NCBI GenBank assembly: GCA_963922205.1
Contig: CAWUHX010000010.1
Span: forward strand, 1,860,001-1,924,000
Length of the DNA stretch: 64,000 nt
Source of the DNA: Romanomermis culicivorax
Taxonomy: Eukaryota; Nematoda; Enoplea; Mermithida; Mermithidae
Direction of reading: 5' to 3'
The position numbers and the translations under genes were made by a program. Positions 10,939 through 22,900 of this stretch are shown in pieces (position 1 is the first letter of the stretch; each line of letters opens with the position of its first letter). The notes under the pieces were generated by a model that was given only the letters and a program-made list of their open reading frames with translations, did not search any database and was not told the DNA's origin.

Positions 10939-13900
10939 GTATTTTATAGATATCCACTCTATAGGTTTGAAATCATAGAAGGGTTAAACAACGATGATGC
11001 TTATCTGACCGTTTTTATTATCAGTATCCTAGGATGCTGTTATAATGAACAAAGTTAGCTAAATATTAGAGCAAGACGGATAGTTTTTTAACCACATCTT
11101 ATCTAAATCCAAGAAAATTGCTTCATCGGATCCGGATCCGGAGTAGCAGATTTGACCGTATCCGGGTTCTTTATGTAAATGAGTAATAGCTTAAATACGT
11201 TTAATTATTCGAAATCAGGTTATGAATTATATTATGTTATGAAAAGCAAATTATAGAAAAAAAGATCAAATCTGTAGACCAGGCTTTTTTATGCATGCCT
11301 TCGTCGCACTGGGAACAGGTTTTTCCTTTTCCGAATGAATATAATATTAAACACAGCAATGCATACAACAGTTATTTAAGACCGTTAAAATGATCATGAT
11401 TGAAAATGAAGAAGTAATCAAAAACTAAATGTTGAATGTCAATGGCTACTGAACATTATTGATTGTGATTGTATTAATGATTGAAAAACGGTAGTTGACT
11501 TCCGGAGAGCCGCGCTCGAGCCAAGTTCAAATTAATAATGATAACTATGTCTGAAAGCAGCACGAAGCTCTGTGAAATTTAAAGATTTTGACTTTCTAAA
11601 ACGAACCAGAGACACCTTTTTTGCTCTTGACGCCGGAATTTTTCTTCCACATTCGTCAAAACGCTCAAAGCTAAAAAAGCAAGGAGTGTAAATGAGAAAA
11701 AAATTGTGTCTGTGCTTGATACGTTCAGTTGATTGTATCACAACTTGGCGCCCGTCCTAACTCAGCGTCTTGCATTCTACTTCGATAGTAGAAAAATTAA
11801 TTTATAAATTTCAAAGTACATTCCGTGGTTAGATTGACAAAAAAAAGATTGTCTAAAAAAGAAAAAATAAAGTTTACAAAAATCTGCTAAATCTTGTAGA
11901 TCTAATTTGTATAATGTAATAGGTAAACATGAAATCACTGATCATTTTGTTCATCTCAGTTTTCTTATTGAAAATTTTTAAGTACAATCGAAGAACGCGA
12001 GACAACATATAGGAACTAGTTTCAAACTGAATGTGCTGAAAATTTATTGCCTACGTAGCAGGCTGTTCTTCGAGTGGGATTGAATAAAGTCCGCAAGTAC
12101 ACATTTAAAAAATTTACTAGTATAAATTAGCTGAATAATTCGTTTCACTAAGAAGTGGTACTGACAGGCTTGTAGGCAGGGGGTTGGGGGACTATGGCCC
12201 CCCGAAATGTTTCAGGTATTAAAAAAGGCAAAGGTATTTTTGGTTTTTTTTCCTTCGGGAAAAAGTCATGTCAGAAATACCAATTTTACAGTAAATTAAG
12301 TGAAAAAATGTGCTCTCCCCCTCCGAAAAGAATTCCTGGGTATGGTAATGCAGTCAGATGATCAGATGAAGGAAACCAGAATAAAAAACTTGAAAAACAA
12401 GCAGGAAATATCAACCACAAGAGAGGATAAACCGTAAACAAAGACAAAAAGGGCAATTTTGTCAACAAAAGCATAACATGTTTATGATTGGCTCAACTTT
12501 TTTTATTTGATCTTCATTTTCTATTTATGTCATCTAAAAATAAGTTTGATTTTATTTCGCTATCGCCTGTTCAACGAATCTATTTATTGCTCCGACTTTC
12601 CTATTATTATTCGTTATTTGTGTTGAAAGTTTTCAATGAAAGGTTCGGATGTCCGGATATCCGGACATTTTCCCATATCCGAAAATTCAGATATCCGTGC
12701 GAATATCCGACGAACATCGCTACAGAGAATGCTGAGAAATTTTCCTGCACGGCAAAAAACAGTGCACTGTACATAAAAGACCTGATTTGGGCTATTGTTT
12801 CATGGAAGTAAAAATAAAAAGTCTAGATTTACGATTAACCTGTTTTTACCGAAAACAACTAATCAAAGTTTACATTTACAGCCAGAAATCGTTCAAAGGA
12901 GGATCGACTTCGAAAATTACTGTTTATCAAGTATAATTTGGCTACTATTAGTGTTTGCTTCGAAATTTTGAAAAAATGAATGCAAACTCAAGTGAATAAA
13001 ATTCTCATTATAACCCCATCTCAATCGTTGACAGTATCAGGTCCGGATTTATAAAATTTCTTTCATCGGATCAGGAATGAAAAAAATCAAGTGGTCGGAT
13101 CCGGATATTTTTTTCCCATTCAGTTAATATACTCTGATAAAACAATGTTCAGGTGAAAACTGGCTAGAAAAATTGTTGTCCGGGAAATTTCGATTTGTCT
13201 TCATGCATTTGGGAGTCCAATCGAGAAGGATTGACATTAATCCTTCAAATCATACCTGCCGCCGCATATTCATTTTTCGGCACAGCTACAACCAGACTAC
13301 CCGATGGGGAGGGGTATGAGGGGGATATTATCCCTGCCTAAAGTCCTAAAAATTGATCACTAGTTGCCTAATTTTGAGACAAAATGACGTGTCTAGTGGG
13401 CATTTATAGCTACACTACCCCTGCAAAGTTTCCACTTTACCCCTACCTGGAAAATCTGACTTTGGGGACCTCTGGCTACAACAAAATATTTCCGCTCAAA
13501 TTATACATTTATGTACTCATTGACAAGTTTTCCGATTAGTTTATTCTACATTGGGCAGACGGCAGTCTTCCGTAGAATTCTGATGAAGTTATTGGATGCT
13601 TAGCACCAGACCACCCCATAGGGAGGTGTATGATGGGGGTATTACCTCTACCTAAAGTCCTAGACATTGATCACTGATTGCCCAATTTTGAAACAAAATG
13701 AACTGTTTAGTGGACATTTGGCTACTATTCCCACAAATTTTCAACTTTACCCCTACCGTCAAGTGGGGCTACTTGAGCCGGCGGGTCTACTTGAGCCACT
13801 TGATCTAAATTTTGTTTTCATCACGTTTTTCTAATAAATGTATATTGTTTGGTATCACCGAATAAACTTTTTATCATACTCTGTCTTATGGGCTATCTAA

Positions 13901-16900
13901 CAAGTATATTAACATACTTTGATATTGAACGTATGGTATACTGTAGGTATGTTTATACAGGTATAAAAATTTTTCAATTTTTACATGTTGTCAAACTTCT
14001 GATATTTCCAGCTTTAATTTATTACAATTCAAATATTTGATTCATCATTCATATACGTCCACATACGAGGACTCTGAACAGGTAATTACAGTTTGGGATG
14101 TTTTGTTCATAGGGTCAAAATTTGAGTGGCTCAAGTAGCCCCATCATTTTGGAAAAAATGGGGCTACTTGAGCCACTGTCAGAAATCGGGATAAAAACGA
14201 TTTTTATACAGAATGCATACTTACAACCGTAAATTGGGTGCTAGAAAGTACAAAGACTTCAGCAATGAGCGACTTGAATCCGCTTTACAGGCGATCCGGG
14301 ATGGCATGTCGATTCGAAAAGCTAGTCAGGCGTTCACAATCCCTCACACAACTTTGAACCGAAAGATTAAGGGCAATCGTAATCGTCATGGCCACCCAAA
14401 TACTTTATCGGACGCAGAAGAAATGCAGATACGCAACAAAATTGTTCGTGTCTCCGAATGGGGATTCCCATTTTCAAAGAAAGATTTACGTCATTTCGTC
14501 AAGGACTATTTGGATCGTAAAGGAGTTGCTAATCCAGCATTTGTCGACAATTATCCAGGCAATGATTGGTGTCTGAATTTTCTCAACCATCACAAGGCGT
14601 TTTTGTCAACTAGATTGGCCAATAACATAAAACGTGCCAGAGCCAACATTGGCCCCCAAGTCATGAAAAAGTATTTTGAAAATTTGGAGGTGACCGTGGC
14701 GAACATGAAACCTGAAAATATTCACAATCATGATGAGACGAACCTCAGCGACGATCCGACGGTTTTGTAGAGGTCATACATGGGCAGGAGTCGACGGTTT
14801 TGTAGAGGTCAAGTTTCTTCACCCAAACGGCCCAAAAACAAAATTCCAATGGCCAAATCACGACGATTTGTTGTTGGTGAAATTGGAATCAATTTTTGCA
14901 AAATTACTTGACCTGCCAGTGCTACAAAGTCGCTATATGATTATTAGTCAAGTTGTTTGCGACAGTATTGATTTTAAATTTAATAATCGTTAAACTCTGA
15001 TTGCTCAACTTCGATAAACATTCCATTTTTGTCGAATTTTGTCTTTGATTTTTGATTCTCGTGCGTTGATCTTGCTTAAACTTGTCAATTATTGTCATAA
15101 CTACGTACCCGGTATCATTGTTAAACGTGTCTTCATTGTTAAATGTTTTTTAAAACATCCAAGGTGGCTCATGTAACCCCAAGTAGCGTCAAAATGAGCA
15201 TATATATGATATATCGTGATTTTTAATAGGATGGCTCAAGTAGCCCCAACAGCGGGGCTACTTGAGCCACCCAACTTTTTTTAAAAAAATACGCGACTTG
15301 CTGAAAATTTCGAAAAATTAACTATACGACAATAAAGCTACACCATTTCTGCATATATACACCAAATTTGAACTATCTGCTCATTTCTTAAAAAAAGTTA
15401 TGAAACTTTGTTTGCTCTGAACTATGGAAAAGTGGCTCAAGTAGCCCCACTTGACGGTACCTGAAAAATCTGACCTTGGAGACCTCTGCTTAGCACGTCA
15501 TGTAAAAAAATAGTAAAACATTTTTTTTCAAATCATTTCTTCCAAATCCGTTTGTTTCCTGCAATTTTTGCTTCCGACTTTCCGTAGGACTGTGTTCGCT
15601 TTCCAGCTGAAATTGGTAGGTCTTGTTGTTTCTCTATAATAATTATTTCTACATTGAGATTCCCAGCTTATGAAATGCACAAGAATATACTATTTTTTTC
15701 TTGAAGAACTTTTCGGACTTACTAAAAATCGCTGCTGAACCGAGTGTCTAGTGCCGGAAAATTTGGGGGTTCTTCTTTCTAATATGCATTTTCTCATCTT
15801 CGTACTTTTCATCTGGTCAAGAATTATCTCAGTAGGAGTGTACGCGACCGTCCCCCACCCTCTGTCTATTTTATTGATGCCATAATAGCGGAAAGTGGCA
15901 TAAAAACCCTCCTCAAAATTTCCGGTCATATGGCTAGGCATATGGTGACCTCCCTAACGATTTGCCAGTCATGTGACTGAAATGGGAAAACCATTAGAAC
16001 ATTGTGATCAAAAAAATACTGAGAAGAGTCAATTTTTTTGTGGGAAATGGTCGTTTTCTGGACAAAAATGATCGAAATGTCAATTTTTTCCGTCACTTCG
16101 CGCTATATGTTAATATTTTCATGCTTTTCGGCATAAATTATTTTTTGTACCGTTTTTTAGAATTTTGGACGAAAAAAATCAATTTTTTGTCATTTCAATG
16201 ACCTCCTCTAAAATTTCGGGCAATTGGTGACCCACTCGCAAAAATATCGTTTTATCCCTCATACTTCAAGGTTCTGCTCCACCTGAGCTTGACGCTCATT
16301 TTCAACTATTTTTAAAAAATGTGTATTCTGGATTTTTTTACATAGCTCGCCATTTTTTAACTATTTTCTTAATCTTGGAGCTAGTGAAGTAAAATCCTTT
16401 CCACGATTCTTGTTCAGTTGGATTTTCCATATATCAGGAAAACTTTCGTTTTACCAATTAAATTCTAAGTTTCTGCTCGAAGAGAGGAACATGGCAACGG
16501 ATTATTGACTGGCTAAACACTGTATTTCCATTCGATAAACCAGTATATACATGTATGTACAACGAAACAGTTCAATCGAAGCTCAGTTTTGAATAGCAAG
16601 TTCTCGCCTCGAAACTCAAAGCGGTACAGTAAAACGTTTGGTTTATCATACACATCATCCTCGCCTCCCTTTCGTTCATCAATTTTTGTTACAAAAATAG
16701 CTTTCATTTTGTACTGCATAAATTTATTTCACGTCTCATGTCTAGTTCCATTTCGTCGGGACGGGTACATTTTCCCGACAGTCAAATAACCCCCGAACAC
16801 GCTGGCGAAATCGTAGTGGCCTTTGACGACGATAATAAAACGACGGGCGAAGCTCATCTTGGATTTTTACAGGTGAGTTGGTTTTTTTGGCCTCTAAAGC

Positions 16901-19900
16901 CAAACTTCGAAAATATCTTTGCAGTCCAATAAGGTTTTTTTCTTTTCTTTTTCCAATAAGTTTTTTTTTGTTCAATTTTTCAGTACTAAATGATATTTTA
17001 TAAAAATTATTTTGCCCTTTATATGAGATGAATAGTAAGGCTCTTGTGCTCTCGTAAATCATATGACCAGGACTATCTTCTATTATAAGTATGGTTATAA
17101 TGCACATTCTTATCGGTGTTCTTCATCCAGATCAAATGAGGTCAGATTACAAAATTTTTCATCTCCTCAATGCTGACTTTTGACAATTAAGTAAGCTGAA
17201 AAACGTGTTTTAGATTTTTGAACAGTACAGCATTCTAATCAGACTAGGTCAAGATTGTGCAATCCAATCGAATGCTGTGCATTTCCTAGAACTGTGGGTT
17301 TCTTCTGAATTTGCGTTTTCGAATTTTCTTGATTTCCATTCGCATTTATGTCTCTTTCTTATTGTTTTATGGTTTTCTGTTTTCTGACTTTGAGTCTAAA
17401 TCAGGCGATTAGTTTCAGAAATTTTGCGTCACTCAATCGATATCAGACTTTCAGCGCTACTAGCATACATGCATGTTGTGGAAGTGCCATCACGACCAAC
17501 CCAGGAATCTTCGACTATATGGGTAGTTATTTATCGATTCAAATCCTAGATTTGCTGGTCATGTCGCCATGTCAAGGCTAGAGTATAGTATCCCGTCTTT
17601 TTAAATCGAAATGGAATTTTTAATGGAAAAAATGTCAATTTCTCGATAGGAAATGATAATTTTCTAACGAAAAACTTTCGAAGATGTCAATTTTTCGACG
17701 TTCCGCGTCATAAATATGAATTTTTATGGATTGATAGATCACCAAAAGAACTATTTTTTAACTATTTTTCCGACCTTAAAACAAAAACTTTGAACTTTTC
17801 CCCTCAACTCCCCCTACTTAAATTTTCAGCAGCCTATGACCCTGCCATTTAAAACATTAGCCGACCTTGGAGCTCTGCTACATATATGGCCACTAGATCA
17901 AAACAATACAATTAGTGATCGTCCGGTGGTACAATTTACCTCCGGCTCCCTTTAGGTTCGGCTCCTGTCAGAGCAGGAGGCCGGAGGTTTAGCATATAAT
18001 CATAGGTCTGCCATGTAGGTCGAACGCACATTTAGTTGGTCTATTGTTGACCTTTTAACAATAATGTAATTGGAAAATTCTTGTGATTCTGAGATGATTC
18101 ACGTCCCAACCCAAAGCACAGAATGGTCAGAACAACACGGTTCAAGGATCTTCTTTAATATGCTACAATTTTATGACCACCCAGTCACTGATAGAGTACG
18201 AAAACTATCGAAAGACTGATAATATTTATCAATAAATGTTTTGAATTCTTGCGCCTATTTGCAATAGAGACTTTTCGGCTGACACCTGCCTGGATCAGGC
18301 GTTTTCATTTCCAGCTCACAGGCCGTTAATATTTTGAGCAAAATTTTCACAAGCCACAAAAGTCAAAAAAAAAAATTTGCGTAAAAAATTGTAGAATGGA
18401 ACGTTTCCTTAGTTTTAGGAGCCACATGTTTTTTGGACGGTTCATAAAAAAGTTTTGTCTCCTGCTAGCGTCGAATGTTACCGTACATGTAATTGGGGTG
18501 AACTGTCGTAAGAACTCCCCTCCCAGAAATCGTCGGCCATACGGCTAGCCAGTTGCTGACACTCTCAAGATTTGCCAATCATATGGCTAGTCATCGGTAG
18601 TCATAGGAACCCTCATACTTTTGGTCGGGAACAAAGCAGGATTTTTTCCACACCGGTCGTTCCGCGTCTTGCGGAAATCCGGCAGAAAAATTTCCGCACC
18701 ACCACAGGCTTTTTTTAGTCATTTTAGGGGCCTGGGCCATTAAAAGTTTGGAAATGGCTCCTAAAATTTTAGGCCTAGGAGTCATTTTGGCTCCCAAAAT
18801 TTTGACTTATTCATATATATTATGGTGAATTGTAGTTATTTTCATTCAATTTTAGATTTAAAGTATGTGTTTTACAGGTTCTAAAATCATAAAACATCGA
18901 AAATTTTCTGGCGCTTCGCGCCGGATCTCATTATATAGTTTTTATATAATATTTTTATAATAAAAAAAATAATTATATAATTTTTTCCTCTATGCACTGC
19001 TTTTCTACAAATCAAACTTTCTGGGTAGAAAAATTCTCGACAAAGGGAAAAAATATGAGGGTTCGCTTCGCATTGAAAAGATGAATTTTGGTTTCTTTGA
19101 GAGATCAAAATCTCAATTTTTCCATTTTTTATAACTATTATTTTAAATATGGAGCAGAGTTTAAATTCATGATCATAGTGGAGGTGATTTTCATAAATTT
19201 CAAATTTGATCTGAATTTGTCAAACTTATAAAAGTATGAACATATTTTTTTAGTTCGTAAATGATAGGTATATACATGTTTTCGAACCATGTATGTTTAT
19301 CGAATAAGTTATCTTTTAATTGTTTTTCTAGCATTTTAGAGTGTCAAAATCTAAAAAGAATTTCGTTGCATAGTGCTGGAAAGATATAAAAAACAAGAGA
19401 ACAATAAGAACAGGATCTGCATTTTCAAAACCCTATACTTTTGAGTCAGAAGGAAATAAACTCAAGTGCTACCTTGGAAGAAGGCTTGTGCAAAAATAAA
19501 CGAAATATCGTGTTTTTTGCATAAAATTTTTTTTTGCACAAGGATTTCTCGGACGATCGTTGTACATGTAGAAAGAAGCCTGTAATCGAAAACGCGAGTT
19601 GGAAATCAAATTTTGAACAGTAATTCTTTTCTAACTCGTACCAACTGATTGAATATCTATATAATTTAATTATTTAGTACGTTCTACAGTGTGTTACATG
19701 CCCGTTTTTCGATATTCTTCAATTAAAAATTTTTGGTTACCAAAATTTCAATTTGGCCCCTAAACATTTAGGCCTAGAAGCCATTTGGCTCCTGGTTTTC
19801 AAACCAAAAAAACCTGCACCACCATTAAAAACCACTAAGAACATTAAAAAGTTTCCGTTCCGTGCGTAAAACTCTCCAAAAATGTTTCGCACGACCCCAA

Positions 19901-22900
19901 AAATATACGCACTGTGCAGAAAAAAAACCTGCAACAAACTGAAAATCGTCATTTAAAAAAAAAAGTCAAAAATGTGAATTTTTTGGTGCATCACGCCATG
20001 AATAGATATTTTTACGACAAGCATTAATATTTTTTGAACTGTTTTCTGGAGTTTTTAAGCGAAAAAAATTGAAAAAGAAAATTTCGTTAAAAGATCTTCC
20101 AAAATCATAAGCAGTCGATGACCCTCAGCCCCTAAAAAGTCACTTTACCACCACCCCCCGCCGCCCCCAGACTTCCGAGCTCCGTTACATGTATGGTTTT
20201 GAAAAAGTGTGTGATGTACATCATGATGCACATACACGGTAATTCGTTTTATTTTATGGAAAGTTTCGCTGAATCTTTAAATCGTCATTTTTTCGCAAAC
20301 TTGAGACATTCTTATATTCCAAGTAAATATTTCTAGATTCCAAGTATTTTTCAATCATCCCAACTCTTTTACGCTTAATAAAAAGTACTTTCATGCTTGC
20401 TATGTAATGAGGAAATTTTCCTTTTTCTCGAGTATTTTGGTTAAATTTTTCTCAGAACGGAGATTATATTGTCACGTATTGCTCGCAAGTAAAATGCTGC
20501 ATACCTGTATTCACATAGGATTAATTCAGCTATCTATCATCCTTTTATTCCTCAAATTACTGGCCTCCGAACTCATTGAATTGAAATGTGCGAAAATCGA
20601 TTTTGAATTGCTGATAAAAACGTCACATTTCATAGAGCCTACGGATAATTATTCTCCCCATGAAACCAATTTGACTCAGTGCCAGTCATTTTAGTAATCA
20701 GGTCTTTGTCTTGAATACTGAACTTACGAATTGAAATCAAAGATGGAAAACAGTTTGTAAATTTACTTGACTCGTATTTTTTGAATTTGAAAAATGTGTC
20801 AACTGTTTTCCAAAGCTAAGATTATTTGAGTATAATATTCAAGATAAATTGGATTCTGTTCATTCAGCTTCAACACAAACTTGAACTACGTACTTTTTCT
20901 GAGTTCTCATTTTTTATGTGTTAGTCGTAGCCTGAAAATGTCAAATTCTTGACATTCTATACTCAAGAAATCAGTCAAAATTTTTGTTGTAATTTTGTTA
21001 TGCGTATCACATACTGTTGATAATTCAATCAATCCGATGGTTTCTGCCATTCAGAATTTTTGTCGAGCACCGTCGGGGATGGCAACCCTATGCCCGGCAC
21101 TGACCAGTGGGGGTTTGGTTAGCACCGACGCCAACCATAACGCACTCAACAGGAACACAATCCAACTAATTTTCGTCGAACTTCATCTGGCTGGCTGTGA
21201 AAACAAATCTGAAATGGCCTCAAACCAGAATCCCCATAGCGAGGGATATGAAGGGATTTTAAAGTCCCGAAGTCTGGGGGGGTCAAGCGACCTTTTTGGG
21301 GTCGGGGGGTCACCGATTCCTCAAAATTTTAAGGGAGGTTACTGAAGAAAAAAGATTGATTTTCTCACCAAAAAAGCCGAAAAAAAGTTCAAAAAATTCT
21401 AATTTTTGTCTAAAAATGGTAACAAATGTATTCGCGGCGCGCCCGCTGAAAAACTAACATTTTTGACCATTTTTTGTTCAAAAATTTACATTTTTCAGTA
21501 TTTTTCTGACCAAAAGTATGAGGGTCCCTATGACTACCAAATGGTGTCATAGTCATAGGATTCGAAAATCCTGGGGATCACCCAATGTCATGTAGCCGTC
21601 GATTTCTTTGGGGTTACTATGGTACTTTCCCCCTATTACATGTATGGTATTACCCCTACTTGAAGTCCTAAAAATTGGTCACTGGGTGCCTGATCGCAGT
21701 GAAAAGTGGCGTAATTAGTGGATATTTAGGTACTTAATCCCCGTTAATTTTGAACTTACCCTTGCCTGAAAATCTGATCTTGGAGACGTGCCTCGAACTT
21801 CGAAAGTCAAACACTTGTCGTGTTTCAACTTTCTTGTCACTCTGAGCATACTAATTTTAGTATGTATCATAAGAACCCCAGAAATCGTCAGCCGTATTGC
21901 CAGCCATATGGTGACCCTTTTAAGATTTAACGATCATATGACTGAAACGGGTCAGACTTAGGGACTCCTATCTTTTCGGTCGAAAAATTACTGAAAAAGA
22001 AGAAATTTTTGGTAGAAAGTCGTCATTTCGAACAATGAATGGTCAAAAATATCAATTTTATTTCGGTACATTACGCAGTAAATACACATTCTCACGGTTT
22101 TTAAACGAAACTTATTTTTTAGTCGGTTTTTGATAAAAAAATTATTTTTTTATTTAAAGACCCCTAAAATTTAAGAGCAATCAATGACCTCACCTGCGGA
22201 TGCGAAATGACCTGCGAAAAAGTCGTTTTACTACCCCAAACCTTGGAGTTCCGTTATGCGACTGTGAATCTTTCTTTCGGAAACTGGCTACGAGTGTGAT
22301 CGCAGTCCACGATTTTTGTATACCTGTTTCTTGTATACCTGTTTTTTGTCTATTGACTTTCGGCTTATAGACAAACTATTTCCTTCATCACTAATTGTAG
22401 GAGAGCAAAAAATACGAAGTTAGCCTCACCATACCTGTCCTCGTCGGGGATAAAATACGAGTGGATAACACCAACGGTCACGTGCACGTCGAAGAAACTC
22501 ATCCAACCAAAGGTATATAGACAAATCCCGAGAATCAATGGTTCATTTTTGATTTGAGGAAGTCGGAAAATCATTAAAAGTTAGCATATTTTGCAGGTTC
22601 TTCAAAAATTCAGCAGAAATCTGAGAAACTTGACAAGTCGAGGATTTTCCTTGTAAAATTGTATACACATCAATCAACTCTGAATGATTTACAGTTGTGG
22701 ATTTCAATCTAAAAGTGTAGACTCTTGAATCTCTCATCGGAAACTGTTTATATTTCTTTTGTCATATGTAAGCAAAGTGTAGTTTGCAAAAAGCTGCTGT
22801 TTGTCCTCGACTATCGGCTTTTTTTTTTGTAGTCGTAAAAATCGTTTTTCCGATATGCCCTAAACACCGCAGTACGTTGTCAATGCGGGAAAGCAAAAAC

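Larger units (their letters stand above)
13756..15457 (+). mobile_element. pogo-like Tc1/mariner element, 1702 bp, TA target
   Basis: Perfect 24-bp inverted ends (13756-13779 and 15434-15457, beginning CCGTCAAGTGGGGCTACTTG) flanked by TA at 13754-13755 and 15458-15459. Removing the element restores a CCCCTACCTGAAAAATCTGA stretch seen intact at about 13450, so the insertion is demonstrated by the host repeat. GGCTCAAGTAGCCCC words recur near 13784, 14130, 14160, 15230-15275. Confidence 0.93.
18484..20195 (+). mobile_element. CATACATGTAA MITE split by a nested insertion
   Basis: Left part 18484-18636 starts CGTACATGTAATTGGGG; right part from 19932 ends CCGTTACATGTATG at 20195. Joining them restores the family's GGTCGG..AAATACTGAAAAATGTC region, so 18637-19931 is inserted. 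Confidence 0.75.

Noticed and set aside
12160-12345. Possible hAT element CAGGCTTG...CCTG
   Set aside because: Flanking 8-mers do not match well and ends are not shared with the second copy at 62160; kept only as a repeat.
20995-21345. 116-codon ORF MLCVSHTVDNSINPMVSAIQ
   Set aside because: Runs into a MITE and has no recognisable domain.
22365-22574. Minus-strand ORF GWMSFFDVHVTVGVIHSYF
   Set aside because: Shadow of ADISSP exon 3 on the plus strand, which has both splice sites, the right phases and the family match.
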